Source of the DNA: Legionella gratiana
GTDB taxonomy: Bacteria > Pseudomonadota > Gammaproteobacteria > Legionellales > Legionellaceae
Direction: 5' to 3'
DNA length: 36,503 bases
Assembly: GCF_001467695.1 (NCBI RefSeq)
Contig: NZ_LNYE01000026.1
Coordinates: 1 to 36,503 of the forward strand
Below are positions 26,406-35,260 of the stretch, piece by piece. The position numbers and the translations under genes are program-made. Positions within the stretch are counted from its first letter, which is position 1. The number at the start of each line of letters is the position of its first letter. The notes beneath the pieces were generated by a model. The model was given only the letters and a program-made list of their open reading frames with translations, made no database searches and was not told where the DNA came from.

Positions 26406-26438
26406 AGTATAACTTCTATATATTAAGCTGATATTAAG
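26406..26438 (-). promoter_or_regulatory. PmrA-like box and -10 element of the sidC-like gene
   Basis: On the minus strand CTTAATATC and CTTAATATA repeat with an 11-base period (26438-26433 and 26427-26422). This matches the Legionella PmrA direct repeat as I know it (cTTAATatT twice). A third, weaker TTAAG unit sits one period further upstream. TATACT (26411-26406) follows 10 bases later as a -10 element. The start codon is 34 bases beyond that. Confidence 0.65.
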
Positions 26439-26635
26439 AAGTACTTAATGATTAAAAAAAGTTTTCATTGATTAAAAAAAGATGGCTTTCAGTAAAAATA
26501 AATGCTATCTATATGAAGTTGAAATGAGTACATCAATATGACTTTTTTTTCAAAAAATAATAAATATTTTCATATTGAATAATAATTGCGCTTATTGTAA
26601 TATTAAAGATTATGCTTAAATATAAGGATACCTAA

Positions 26636-27838
26636 ATGCCCATAACCCTCGATCCGGAAGTGCTTAAAGTAGCTGAATATGTTTATGAAAATCTGTTGTC
26701 GCAACCTTACACCGAGGTAGGGCCAGAATGGGAGTTTAATTATAAGAATCCTACAGCAACCAATGCACTTGGTGATGGACATAATTTGCAGCGTTCTATT
26801 CAAGTAGAGGGTAAAACACTTCACCGGCCTATTCATGGTCTTGCTCATACAATGCGTACACTGATGTACAGCCAATTAATGTATGAATCGACACAAAGAC
26901 AACTTCATCCTCATATGTGTCGCGATGGGCGAACTATTGCGGATTTAACTCCATTGGATCTCAAGAAGTTGAATATTGCTCAATTGTTTTTTGTAGCTGG
27001 TCGTGCAAGCGAAGCTTCATATGGAGATGCTTATCATCGCTATCATCGTTACGGTGCGAAGCATTTCGCATCATACGCTCGTCATCATTTAACCCATTTA
27101 TTTTCAGAGAAAGAAATCGAACTTTACGCGCGTTGCATTGAAGATCGGGAGGGTGATTATTTTGATTCCACAGCTGAAGGTTACCTTATTCATCTCTCTC
27201 ATATGATTGATTTAATGCGCTGTAAAAGCCCTGTTGAGGTATTTATAGGTCATTCGCGAGGTAGTATGGGAATTGTGCCTACATTGATTCACTTGTTTGG
27301 ACGCAATGATGGTTTAGATATTCTTCATTTTGCCCGAGGACTTTTTGCTGCTACAGGTGAAGGCGTTCCTTATATTGATTCAACAGAATGGCCTCATTTG
27401 GGCATTGAGTGTGATCGAGTTGAAAAAGCACAAGAACTTATAGGTTTTCTGCAAGTAGATGGCAAAGAAGCTGATGCTAAGAAAACGGGGCAGGCTGGAT
27501 TTTCAGTAGAAGGGTGTTATGAAGCGTTAAAAACTGTAAATACTCCGGATTGGTATCATCAGAAAGCTATAGGGATGGAGGATGAGCGTGCTTTAGAGGA
27601 TTTTGATATCAAAGATATTATTGATAAAGAAGATGAAAAAGAAGAAGAAAACCCAATTGTCATTAATTTTCCGCCGCAACAAAAAACTTCAGTTCCACAA
27701 GAACAAGAAATTACGGAACCAAGAGAAAAGACAGGAAGTGGGTGTTGTTTAACAAAATTTTTGCAGCAATTATTATGGACTAGTCCAACAGTGAAAACAG
27801 ATATTGAGAAGCAAGTTGATTCTAACTATACCATTTAA
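26636..27838 (+). CDS. dupA: Phosphoribosyl-ubiquitin deubiquitinase (DupA/DupB family effector)
   Basis: This 400-residue protein is a stand-alone SidE-type phosphodiesterase domain. DupA and DupB remove phosphoribosyl-ubiquitin from serine residues of host proteins, reversing SidE action. H67 (HGLAHTMRT), E126 (GRASEA) and H189 (LIHLSHMIDLMR) fall exactly at the published DupA catalytic positions. The domain spans about 15-330. A charged tail follows, with GSGCC near 363. It matches the PDE domain of the SidE protein at 30578-34975 in every motif. AAGGAT lies 8 bases before the ATG. The sidJ-like gene follows after 52 bases on the same strand, so the two are probably co-transcribed. Whether it is closer to DupA or DupB cannot be told here. 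Confidence 0.92.
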   Translation: MPITLDPEVLKVAEYVYENLLSQPYTEVGPEWEFNYKNPTATNALGDGHNLQRSIQVEGKTLHRPIHGLAHTMRTLMYSQLMYESTQRQLHPHMCRDGRTIADLTPLDLKKLNIAQLFFVAGRASEASYGDAYHRYHRYGAKHFASYARHHLTHLFSEKEIELYARCIEDREGDYFDSTAEGYLIHLSHMIDLMRCKSPVEVFIGHSRGSMGIVPTLIHLFGRNDGLDILHFARGLFAATGEGVPYIDSTEWPHLGIECDRVEKAQELIGFLQVDGKEADAKKTGQAGFSVEGCYEALKTVNTPDWYHQKAIGMEDERALEDFDIKDIIDKEDEKEEENPIVINFPPQQKTSVPQEQEITEPREKTGSGCCLTKFLQQLLWTSPTVKTDIEKQVDSNYTI

Positions 27839-27890
27839 GCATTTTTAAAGGAGGACTGCTTATATCTCTCTAAATCATTAAGGATGTGTC

Positions 27891-30494
27891 ATGTTTGAGT
27901 ATTTAAAAAAATGGTTCGTTGATTATTTTCAAGTTACTGCTCTTGAGAAAGTGGGGAGTGTCTCATTAAATAGAGGAGTTGAGTTTACAGTAGATGTTTC
28001 TGAACAGCAGAAACACCTTGCTCCCTCTGTTTCTGTAAAACACCAACTAGAAAAAACCGAAAAGATTATGAAACAAGAGCGTGTGATAGAAGAAACTGGA
28101 ACAACTGAAGAACAAGAGCATCTCAGAGAAGGGAAGAAATCCATAAAGACGAAGTTACAGAAAATTAGCCTCTTAAAATCATTAGATAAACCGGTAGGAC
28201 ACTATCGTTTTGCGAAGATAGGAGAAACAGATACCCATGATAAGTCTTTATTGCCAGCATTTAAGATGGTAAGTGGGCGGCCAATTCGATTAAATGAAAT
28301 TCCATTTGAAACCACTAGGAGTGAATTGATCCAAATTTACGTTCTCTCTGTGGATAAATGCATCAGGGCAAACAAATTAAAAGAAATTTCTCCGCAAGCT
28401 CTTGCTGGACACTATCTTTTATTGAAATCCTTAGCTGCTGTTGCACAAAGTCAAACCGAGAAAAGTCATTTAGTTGTTTTAGAACAGCTTTTTGCTAGCT
28501 ATCTTAAGAGTAAAGAACCAAGTATATGGTCTAGGATTAATGAATATACTAGAGAGAGTGAATTTCCTATTGTTCAATGGTTAAAAAATCAATCAACAAA
28601 TTCTAATTTCATGGTTTCATTTATTATTGACAGTAATAAGGGAACATTAACGCGCAATCAAAATGCATTTATCCAACAATTCAAAGATTCACCCGCTTTT
28701 TTCTTCCCTAATCCGATTTATATGTCGTGGCTTACTCATAGTTATGAAGAGGATTCAAGTTTAAATCCCATGTATAATATCAGCAAAAAAACACATTATT
28801 ATCATGCAACCATAACTGATAATTTATTACTGCGGACTCAACCGAAACAAGTAACGTTTAGACCAGAACATTACTACCAAGAAGGTAAAGGGATTGTTGA
28901 CACTGATTTTCGTTATATGATGAATCAGAGTAATTTATTGCGCATACAAGGTAGAACGTTGCTTTTTACTGATGAATCGGGAGAGCTGATTGCTGTAAAA
29001 GTGCAAAAAAAAGGTGAGCCTAAATCAAGTCTCACCGAAGAATTCCAAATGGCGGATTATTTGCGGAAACACCAAAACCGTTTAGATTTACAAAGCCAAC
29101 TACCAAAACCACTCGGACAATATTCGGTTAAGAGATCAGAGATTCTGGAACAATGTAGCAATAAACAGTTTTTGCAACTCATCAGTGATACAACAGATCT
29201 CGAAGTTTATGTTTATAAAGCACCGGTTTCTTATTTTACGTATTTACATGATGAACATCAGAGCTTTAGGGATTTTACTGCATCAGTTAAAAAAAATGTT
29301 CATGATCTTTTTGTACTTCTCAGAGAAGGAATAGTATTTTCTCAGTTAGCAGATATATTTCATACTCATTCTTCCGAGGAAGAGCGAGTGGATAAGGGAA
29401 GATACCAAGCATTGGTTCAACTCCTAAGTGTTTTTCAATCGCAATTAGGACGACTTGATAAATGGCAAAAAGCAGTGGAATTTGTCAATCTACGCGCTAG
29501 TGGACTCGCTGATCTTGGGGATAGTCTTCCAATAACGAACTTATTCACTAGCTCAGAATTTACAAAGAAATACTTCTCAGAATTGTTGACTGGTGGATAT
29601 CATCAGACCTTTTTTGATTCGTCGAATGATACTGCAAGCTCACTTTATACTGGGAAACGAAAACTATTTGGTAACTATTTATACCTTAACACAATTGCGG
29701 AGTATTTATTAGTAATACAATTAATACTAGGCTCTTATGGAGATAAGGTGACTCGAAAAATAGATCCGTCTATGAAACAACATATATGGCAGCAATTGAC
29801 GGAATTAATGTTTGATAGCTGCGCTGAAGCAGTTACTTTAATGACAGGGATCCCTCATTCCAGAGCCCTTGCATTATTAAATCAGCGTGCAAAGATGAGC
29901 AATCATTTGTTGCAAACACAATTTTGGATGACTCCTGATTATGCAAGCCTGGATGAATCAGAGATGAGAATGCAACAGTATGTACTTTACCCTGGTGAAG
30001 CAGGTTATGAAGTAAATAGTGAGTTAACTCCTGGTATAGGTCTATCGGTTGATGGGGTTAATCAGGATTTAGGGGGGTACAATCAAGAGCTTCCTTTAAG
30101 AGAATTAGAAAAACTCCTGTATGCTACTGTTACTCTTATTGAAGGGACGATGCAGCTTGATAAAGAATTTTTCAAGCAAATAGAGCAAACTGAGAAATTA
30201 ATGGTGCATAATTATGGTGCAGAAGAGTGCTACCAGGCTGTCGCGAAACTATTGGATATGGCTAGACCTGGTTGCCATTTTCAAAAGAGACTTGCCCTCT
30301 CATACTATGAAGAAATTAAGCTTAAATATCATTCTTCATCAGAAATGATTACCGATATTGATATGCGCTTTAAAAAAGTCGAAAAGCATTTTGCTGCAAA
30401 GACCATACAAAGTTTTTGGCGAAGTTATTTAGACCATAAAAAATTAGTGTCAAAGGAAAATAGTTCTATTAATGATGTGAGTAATGTAATTTGA
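27891..30494 (+). CDS. sidJ: SidJ/SdjA-family calmodulin-dependent glutamylase effector
   Basis: This 867-residue protein matches SidJ (873 residues), a pseudokinase-fold enzyme that, when bound to host calmodulin, adds glutamates to the mART catalytic glutamate of SidE proteins and inactivates them. K370 (ELIAVKVQKK) corresponds to SidJ K367. N533, D541 and D544 (in NLRASGLADLGD) correspond to N534, D542 and D545. A C-terminal IQ motif, I839-Q840-x3-R844-x5-K850, would bind calmodulin. The N-terminal 110 residues are charged and probably flexible. AAGGAT precedes the ATG. It follows the dup-like gene and faces the SidE gene tail to tail. SdjA is the alternative name. Confidence 0.92.
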   Translation: MFEYLKKWFVDYFQVTALEKVGSVSLNRGVEFTVDVSEQQKHLAPSVSVKHQLEKTEKIMKQERVIEETGTTEEQEHLREGKKSIKTKLQKISLLKSLDKPVGHYRFAKIGETDTHDKSLLPAFKMVSGRPIRLNEIPFETTRSELIQIYVLSVDKCIRANKLKEISPQALAGHYLLLKSLAAVAQSQTEKSHLVVLEQLFASYLKSKEPSIWSRINEYTRESEFPIVQWLKNQSTNSNFMVSFIIDSNKGTLTRNQNAFIQQFKDSPAFFFPNPIYMSWLTHSYEEDSSLNPMYNISKKTHYYHATITDNLLLRTQPKQVTFRPEHYYQEGKGIVDTDFRYMMNQSNLLRIQGRTLLFTDESGELIAVKVQKKGEPKSSLTEEFQMADYLRKHQNRLDLQSQLPKPLGQYSVKRSEILEQCSNKQFLQLISDTTDLEVYVYKAPVSYFTYLHDEHQSFRDFTASVKKNVHDLFVLLREGIVFSQLADIFHTHSSEEERVDKGRYQALVQLLSVFQSQLGRLDKWQKAVEFVNLRASGLADLGDSLPITNLFTSSEFTKKYFSELLTGGYHQTFFDSSNDTASSLYTGKRKLFGNYLYLNTIAEYLLVIQLILGSYGDKVTRKIDPSMKQHIWQQLTELMFDSCAEAVTLMTGIPHSRALALLNQRAKMSNHLLQTQFWMTPDYASLDESEMRMQQYVLYPGEAGYEVNSELTPGIGLSVDGVNQDLGGYNQELPLRELEKLLYATVTLIEGTMQLDKEFFKQIEQTEKLMVHNYGAEECYQAVAKLLDMARPGCHFQKRLALSYYEEIKLKYHSSSEMITDIDMRFKKVEKHFAAKTIQSFWRSYLDHKKLVSKENSSINDVSNVI

Positions 30495-30518
30495 ACTACT
30501 ACAACTGATGTCAAGACC

Positions 30519-30549
30519 GGGGTGAATTAAATGAACAAATTTTCACCCC
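30519..30549. terminator. Hairpin between convergent sidJ-like and sidE-like genes
   Basis: GGGGTGAA (30519-30526) pairs perfectly with TTCACCCC (30542-30549), and AATT/AATT inside extends the stem. It lies 25 bases past the sidJ stop and 29 bases past the sidE stop. The T run is weak, so termination strength is uncertain. Confidence 0.55.
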
Positions 30550-30577
30550 TTGTATTGGTCGGATTTTTAACAGCTTA

Positions 30578-33500
30578 TCAATATCTATAGATACTTCTTC
30601 GATCATCTGTCGGAGTAACTTTAGTGATTTCTACTTCCATAGCCTTCTTACTGAGATCAAGTAAAATTTCATCAACTTTTTGTAAACAGAGCTCGATTAG
30701 TTCGATGGTAGTGTTTTTCTTTGATAAATCAGTTAACACGGAATGTAATTTTTCTGCATCCACTTTAGATATTCCGATTAGTTCTTCTAATTCAGATTGA
30801 CTTTTCTTAACTAATTCCCTGATAAGCTGTTGTACATTATACGTATCATTATTTAATTCTTTGTTAAATTGATCTAATTCCCCTCCTTTTTGGGCGAGTT
30901 TATCAACATGAATCCCACATAGTTCGCGTAAATGTATAATTAACGCTTCACTCTTAAATTGTAATTGGACCATTGCAGGATAGACATTCTGTTTCTCAAT
31001 CAATCTTTGTTTCACTAGTGCAATCTGATCTTTTAGTTTTTGTGCTGCTACAGAATTATCCAATGTTGTTGCAAGCTTATCTAGTTGTTTCAGATTATGT
31101 TTTGCTTCATTTTCCTGCTTCTGAAAGGTTGTGACCTCCATTTGATTGATTAAAACTCGAGTTTTGGTTAACATGACTCCAACTAAATATTGATTGAGCG
31201 TCTGTAATCGACCTTTTAATCCTTCAATATCTGATATATCTAGCGAGTCCTTGGATGTATCCTGTTTTTTGATTTTTTCTTGATGCAACTGTTCTACTTC
31301 AGCGAGTTGATCATAAAAACTTAGAATCATCTTTGATACATCAGGAATTTTCTGAGTTCGTTCGGTTTCAATCGTTACAATTTGCTTCGTAACTTCGGCT
31401 ACGTAAGCATTATATAATTCATTGTGTAACTCTCTTGATTGCTCCTCTAATTTTTCGATATCGGCAAAATCAATTTTGTCTGTACCCACATGCAGCCGTT
31501 CTTTTTCATTACGTAGTAATTTTATTTCTTCTTGAAGATTATTCAGGCTAGAGATTACCTTTTTAATACTACTTGCATCAGAAAGTTTGGCCTGTTCAAT
31601 AGCAGTAATTTTTTGAGTTACATTGTTTATCAGTGTTGCATAACGCGCTCTCACTTTTTCAGGATTGGTGATTATTGGTGTAGTTACTGCACGCTGAAGC
31701 TGTCCTAAATTTTCAGTCAATGTCTGCTTTACGTTTTGGATCTGTCCACGTAAGTTATTGCTTATCGAAGTAACTCTACTCATTTCATTATCTGAAGGAA
31801 TGCTGTTGAGTGCCTGCAATGCACCAACGATATTTTGTTTTGCTAAAGCATTCCCGCATTGTGTTAAAGCTAAGAGTGTTTGTTTTTCAAGTATCGATTT
31901 TTTAATGGCATCCATCTGGGTTTTTGCTTGTCTTGCCTCTCCAAAGTTAAAGTTAGCCCATTGTTTGTCCTCAGGAATGATTTTTAAGGCATTACTCAGA
32001 TCGTCATCATTACCATTTAAGAAAGCATTGAGGCATTGTTCTAATGCAGGCGCAATATTTTTTTGCATAAAATCTTTATATGCGTTAGATAAATCAGAAT
32101 ATGGCACGATTCCTACCTGCTCTTGGAAAGTAAAAATACTTTGTAAGTCAGGTTCTCTGCTTATTCGCTCAACCGTATTTTTGATTTCCGTTAACTGTAT
32201 AGTATGCATCCTTAACAGAGGCTCAACAACAAATCCGCTTTCAGGGCGCGGAAAAAAATCGGGGCTTTTTATGGCGACAAAGGTAATGATATGTCGATCT
32301 TGGTTTACAACCTCATCATCTACCATCACACTCGCTTGGCCATCAGCGGTGACTTTAATGGGAATTAATGCTACATCTTCAGGTAAATAAAATGAAAACT
32401 CATCTTCAGTTCCTGCTTGATGTCTTCCCACTTGTTTTGCTTGAAGCAGGCCATCCGGATCGTGTATTTCAAAAATTGTGTTAGCGCCAAACATTCTTGG
32501 AACTTCAATATTTGTAGAATTACTTGCGTTCGTTTTAGAAGAAATTTTACTGCAGTTATTCAACTTGATCTGCATAAAGGTTTCTGGAGAATGATTCGTA
32601 AAAAAATCGGTTGTCGTATTTGCAATGATGGTATTTGCTTGAATCATGAGCTTATTTTTAAAGTCTTCTGGAAAACCTAATCCTCGATACAATAGTTTTG
32701 GTGAATTAGCTTTACCGTGTGTATCTACTAATGCTTTACTGGTTAATGGGGTCATTAATGCAGTAATCAGTACTTCTTTAAATGTTGAGCCTTTATCCCT
32801 ATTTTGAGCAATTGCATTGACACGGCTGTAATACCAGGCATCATTTTGCATGAGGTAAACTAAATCGTACTTGATCTGGTTCCGATCACTACTCTTATGC
32901 CTGATTGTTTTTTCCCAGGTTTCTCCAAGTTTCACTAGAGGTGCTTTGGGATCGGTTGAGTGGAAGAGCGTATTTCGTTCATGTTGCATTAAACGATCAA
33001 TATTATTCATATCGTTGTCATTTAATAGGGAGCCTACAATCGCCATATCGCATTTGGCCAATAAATCACGGAAGAATTGCTCTTCGAGACGTTGACCATT
33101 TAAAAGAACATGATCGTTCTGAATCACATCAGGATTAGCTATAATTTGATGGATGATATGTGCAGCAGCAACTTCATCTACATTAGCTTGTCTTCGTATC
33201 TTATCTAAAGACGATTGAAAGGGATCTTTAATCGCTTTCATTTTGACTGCTGTACGGGCTTCTTGGATGACACCTAGACAAAGAGCAGGTTGTTGCTCAC
33301 ATCTTCTTGCAACACCAGTTGGAATCATATAGGATGATGGTTCTAGGTATGTTTTATAACCAGGAAAGGATTGTTGTACCTCAGGAATGGCATAGTATTC
33401 TTTAATGGTTATGAACCGTTCCTTATCTTTTAGTTGATACTCACTATCTACACTTCGCATGTCTTTCTTAAAATTTGGAACTTGACCTTCTTCCATAACG

Positions 33501-34975
33501 TATTTGTTACCATTCATGGGATTTTCATAAGGTCCTCCTCGGGTTGGATCATTTATGGCCTCAGGGTTAAATTGGGGAACCACAGCACCGGTGGCTAAAA
33601 AAAACTCTCGATGCGTTTTGAGAACGACCTCAGCACCTAATGAACCTACAACGTTTTTAAGTGTATTATAGACATCTTCCACTACTACTTCTTGAGGTGC
33701 TTTCACTCTCATTAAGTCCACCAGATGGCTTTGATGGATCAAGAAATGTGCTGGGGTTCCATCCCAATTCTGGGGATTGTCGCGAATAATCGCAGCATAA
33801 TCGTCTACTTCTTTGGGATCTTTGAATATTTTGCCGATTAGTTGATTATCTTCAACGTATTTCCTGAAGGCTGCTTCACTTTTTTCATGATATTCCGCAT
33901 AGAAATTTCTGGTACGATCTTCATTAAACTCAGAGCGTTCATCATCTCTTCCTACTACAAAGAAGGCTTGTGCAATCAGAATTTTTTTCAGTTCTTCCGG
34001 GGTAACATCGGCTAATGTCCGGCCATCTTCTGCTGCTCCTAGTATTTCTCCTCTAAATTTTGCTTTACGTGCTTCTTCGACCATCACTTCAGCACAAGCC
34101 ATAGTGCGTACCGTATGCGCAAGGCCATGATTTGTTCGATCAGGACCTTCATTTGGAGGGAGTCGTTTACCTTTTGGATCTTTTGGATCTTTTAATGGAC
34201 CAGGATAAGGATGTTTTAAATATTCTTGATGGACATAATCTATAACACCGCGGACATCGTCATCATTTTCCAATAAAGTGCTGTCTAGCGAAGACGTAGG
34301 AGCCGTTAGTGATGCAGTAGTAGGATGGGTAAGAATTTCTTTAAAAGTGGTCTTTTCCCCGGTTAAAATAGGAGCGGAGATTTCAATGTGTAAATCCTTT
34401 TCTGTAGCGCGCCTTAACGCGGTTGCCTCGGTTTGTTCACCGCCATCTACCGGGAATTCATGAGCAACAGCCCGTAGCCAACCGGTGATTTCACCATACC
34501 CATTTCCAGCGAGTTCATTTTGCATGTCCTGAGTGATGGTTAGACCTAGATTTTCTAAAGTTGGGGGATTATCACCGGTTAATGCCGTATGGGCTCTTAC
34601 CCCTGCAGAAGCAACCCAATAACCGCATAAGCCCATATTGAATCCAGGACCATTGGGAATCACAGATAATGTAGCACCTTCAAGTAGTTTTTTAGCGAGA
34701 ATTTTTTGATAACCTTTCCCTGAACCTTCACCCAGGGGGTCAAAAAGGTAGTATTGATTACCTTGACCTTTAATTAACATGATCCAATGGCCGGATTCTT
34801 GTGTTGGACTAACACCGGTCAATATGGGCATAAATCCTTGCTGATTCAGTACATCTACACGTATGTCAGGATTTCCATTATAAATGATACCACTGGTAAT
34901 ATCTTGTCCCATACGTTCGAAAATGGCACGCATACCATCTTGAGTTAATTCTAACCCTTGTACATATTCAGGCAT
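30578..34975 (-). CDS. sidE: SidE-family phosphoribosyl-ubiquitin ligase effector (complete)
   Basis: This 1465-residue effector can ubiquitinate host proteins without E1 or E2. Domains in order are as follows. The DUB domain (1-190) has H63, D79 and C117, one off SdeA H64/D80/C118. The PDE domain (about 220-570) has H283, E346 and H417. The mART domain (about 590-905) has R764, an S818/S820 motif and E857-x-E859, close to SdeA R766, S820, E860 and E862. A long coiled-coil tail covers about 910-1465. All catalytic residues are present, so it should ADP-ribosylate ubiquitin on Arg42 and transfer it to serines. The GAGGAAA ribosome site and a PmrA-like promoter lie upstream. E857 is the expected SidJ glutamylation target. 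Length is close to SdeA (about 1506). Confidence 0.95.
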   Translation of the reverse strand: MPEYVQGLELTQDGMRAIFERMGQDITSGIIYNGNPDIRVDVLNQQGFMPILTGVSPTQESGHWIMLIKGQGNQYYLFDPLGEGSGKGYQKILAKKLLEGATLSVIPNGPGFNMGLCGYWVASAGVRAHTALTGDNPPTLENLGLTITQDMQNELAGNGYGEITGWLRAVAHEFPVDGGEQTEATALRRATEKDLHIEISAPILTGEKTTFKEILTHPTTASLTAPTSSLDSTLLENDDDVRGVIDYVHQEYLKHPYPGPLKDPKDPKGKRLPPNEGPDRTNHGLAHTVRTMACAEVMVEEARKAKFRGEILGAAEDGRTLADVTPEELKKILIAQAFFVVGRDDERSEFNEDRTRNFYAEYHEKSEAAFRKYVEDNQLIGKIFKDPKEVDDYAAIIRDNPQNWDGTPAHFLIHQSHLVDLMRVKAPQEVVVEDVYNTLKNVVGSLGAEVVLKTHREFFLATGAVVPQFNPEAINDPTRGGPYENPMNGNKYVMEEGQVPNFKKDMRSVDSEYQLKDKERFITIKEYYAIPEVQQSFPGYKTYLEPSSYMIPTGVARRCEQQPALCLGVIQEARTAVKMKAIKDPFQSSLDKIRRQANVDEVAAAHIIHQIIANPDVIQNDHVLLNGQRLEEQFFRDLLAKCDMAIVGSLLNDNDMNNIDRLMQHERNTLFHSTDPKAPLVKLGETWEKTIRHKSSDRNQIKYDLVYLMQNDAWYYSRVNAIAQNRDKGSTFKEVLITALMTPLTSKALVDTHGKANSPKLLYRGLGFPEDFKNKLMIQANTIIANTTTDFFTNHSPETFMQIKLNNCSKISSKTNASNSTNIEVPRMFGANTIFEIHDPDGLLQAKQVGRHQAGTEDEFSFYLPEDVALIPIKVTADGQASVMVDDEVVNQDRHIITFVAIKSPDFFPRPESGFVVEPLLRMHTIQLTEIKNTVERISREPDLQSIFTFQEQVGIVPYSDLSNAYKDFMQKNIAPALEQCLNAFLNGNDDDLSNALKIIPEDKQWANFNFGEARQAKTQMDAIKKSILEKQTLLALTQCGNALAKQNIVGALQALNSIPSDNEMSRVTSISNNLRGQIQNVKQTLTENLGQLQRAVTTPIITNPEKVRARYATLINNVTQKITAIEQAKLSDASSIKKVISSLNNLQEEIKLLRNEKERLHVGTDKIDFADIEKLEEQSRELHNELYNAYVAEVTKQIVTIETERTQKIPDVSKMILSFYDQLAEVEQLHQEKIKKQDTSKDSLDISDIEGLKGRLQTLNQYLVGVMLTKTRVLINQMEVTTFQKQENEAKHNLKQLDKLATTLDNSVAAQKLKDQIALVKQRLIEKQNVYPAMVQLQFKSEALIIHLRELCGIHVDKLAQKGGELDQFNKELNNDTYNVQQLIRELVKKSQSELEELIGISKVDAEKLHSVLTDLSKKNTTIELIELCLQKVDEILLDLSKKAMEVEITKVTPTDDRRSIYRY

Positions 34976-35043
34976 TTTATTTTCCTCGAATAATATTTTA
35001 AATAATTTTCATTATGATTTTAAAATAACCATGTTGTTTTATT

Positions 35044-35077
35044 ATTATAAGTCCGAAATAGTTAAGGCAAAGTTAAC
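35044..35077 (-). promoter_or_regulatory. PmrA-like box and -10 element of the complete sidE-like gene
   Basis: On the minus strand GTTAACTTT (from 35077) and CTTAACTAT (from 35066) repeat with an 11-base period, resembling the PmrA box. TATAAT (35049-35044) follows 11 bases later. The layout is nearly the same as at the sidC-like promoter. The start codon lies 68 bases beyond the -10. Confidence 0.5.
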
Positions 35078-35191
35078 TTATAAATAAACATACAGAATTT
35101 ATTTTGTTCGTTTTGAGGAAGTGAAGGCTTGGTTTAAAGATAGAGGATGTCTCATTCACATTTAATCAGTACATTGAAATTAAAAGAAAAG

Positions 35192-35249
35192 CTCTTCACG
35201 AATTTCTGCGGGTTGACCGCAGAATATCGGGAAAAGACTTTCGTGAGAG
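35192..35249 (-). terminator. Nested hairpin terminator after the partial sidE-like gene
   Basis: TTCTGCGG (35204-35211) pairs perfectly with CCGCAGAA (35217-35224). The outer arms CTCTTCACGAA (35192-35202) and TTCGTGAGAG (35240-35249) pair with one bulge. On the minus strand the hairpin is followed by CTTTTCTTTTAATTT, fitting an intrinsic terminator just past the stop at 35261. It separates the two sidE-like genes into distinct transcripts. Confidence 0.65.
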
Positions 35250-35260
35250 AAATTCAGGAG

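Noticed and set aside
26592..26616. Possible PmrA-like repeat (TTATT-N6-TTAAA) before the dup-like gene
   Set aside because: The match to the box is poor and the possible -10 is only a few bases away, so the geometry differs from the two better sites.
31758..32390. 210-residue reading frame antisense to the sidE-like gene
   Set aside because: It lies wholly inside the strongly supported mART and tail coding region on the other strand and has no plausible protein features.
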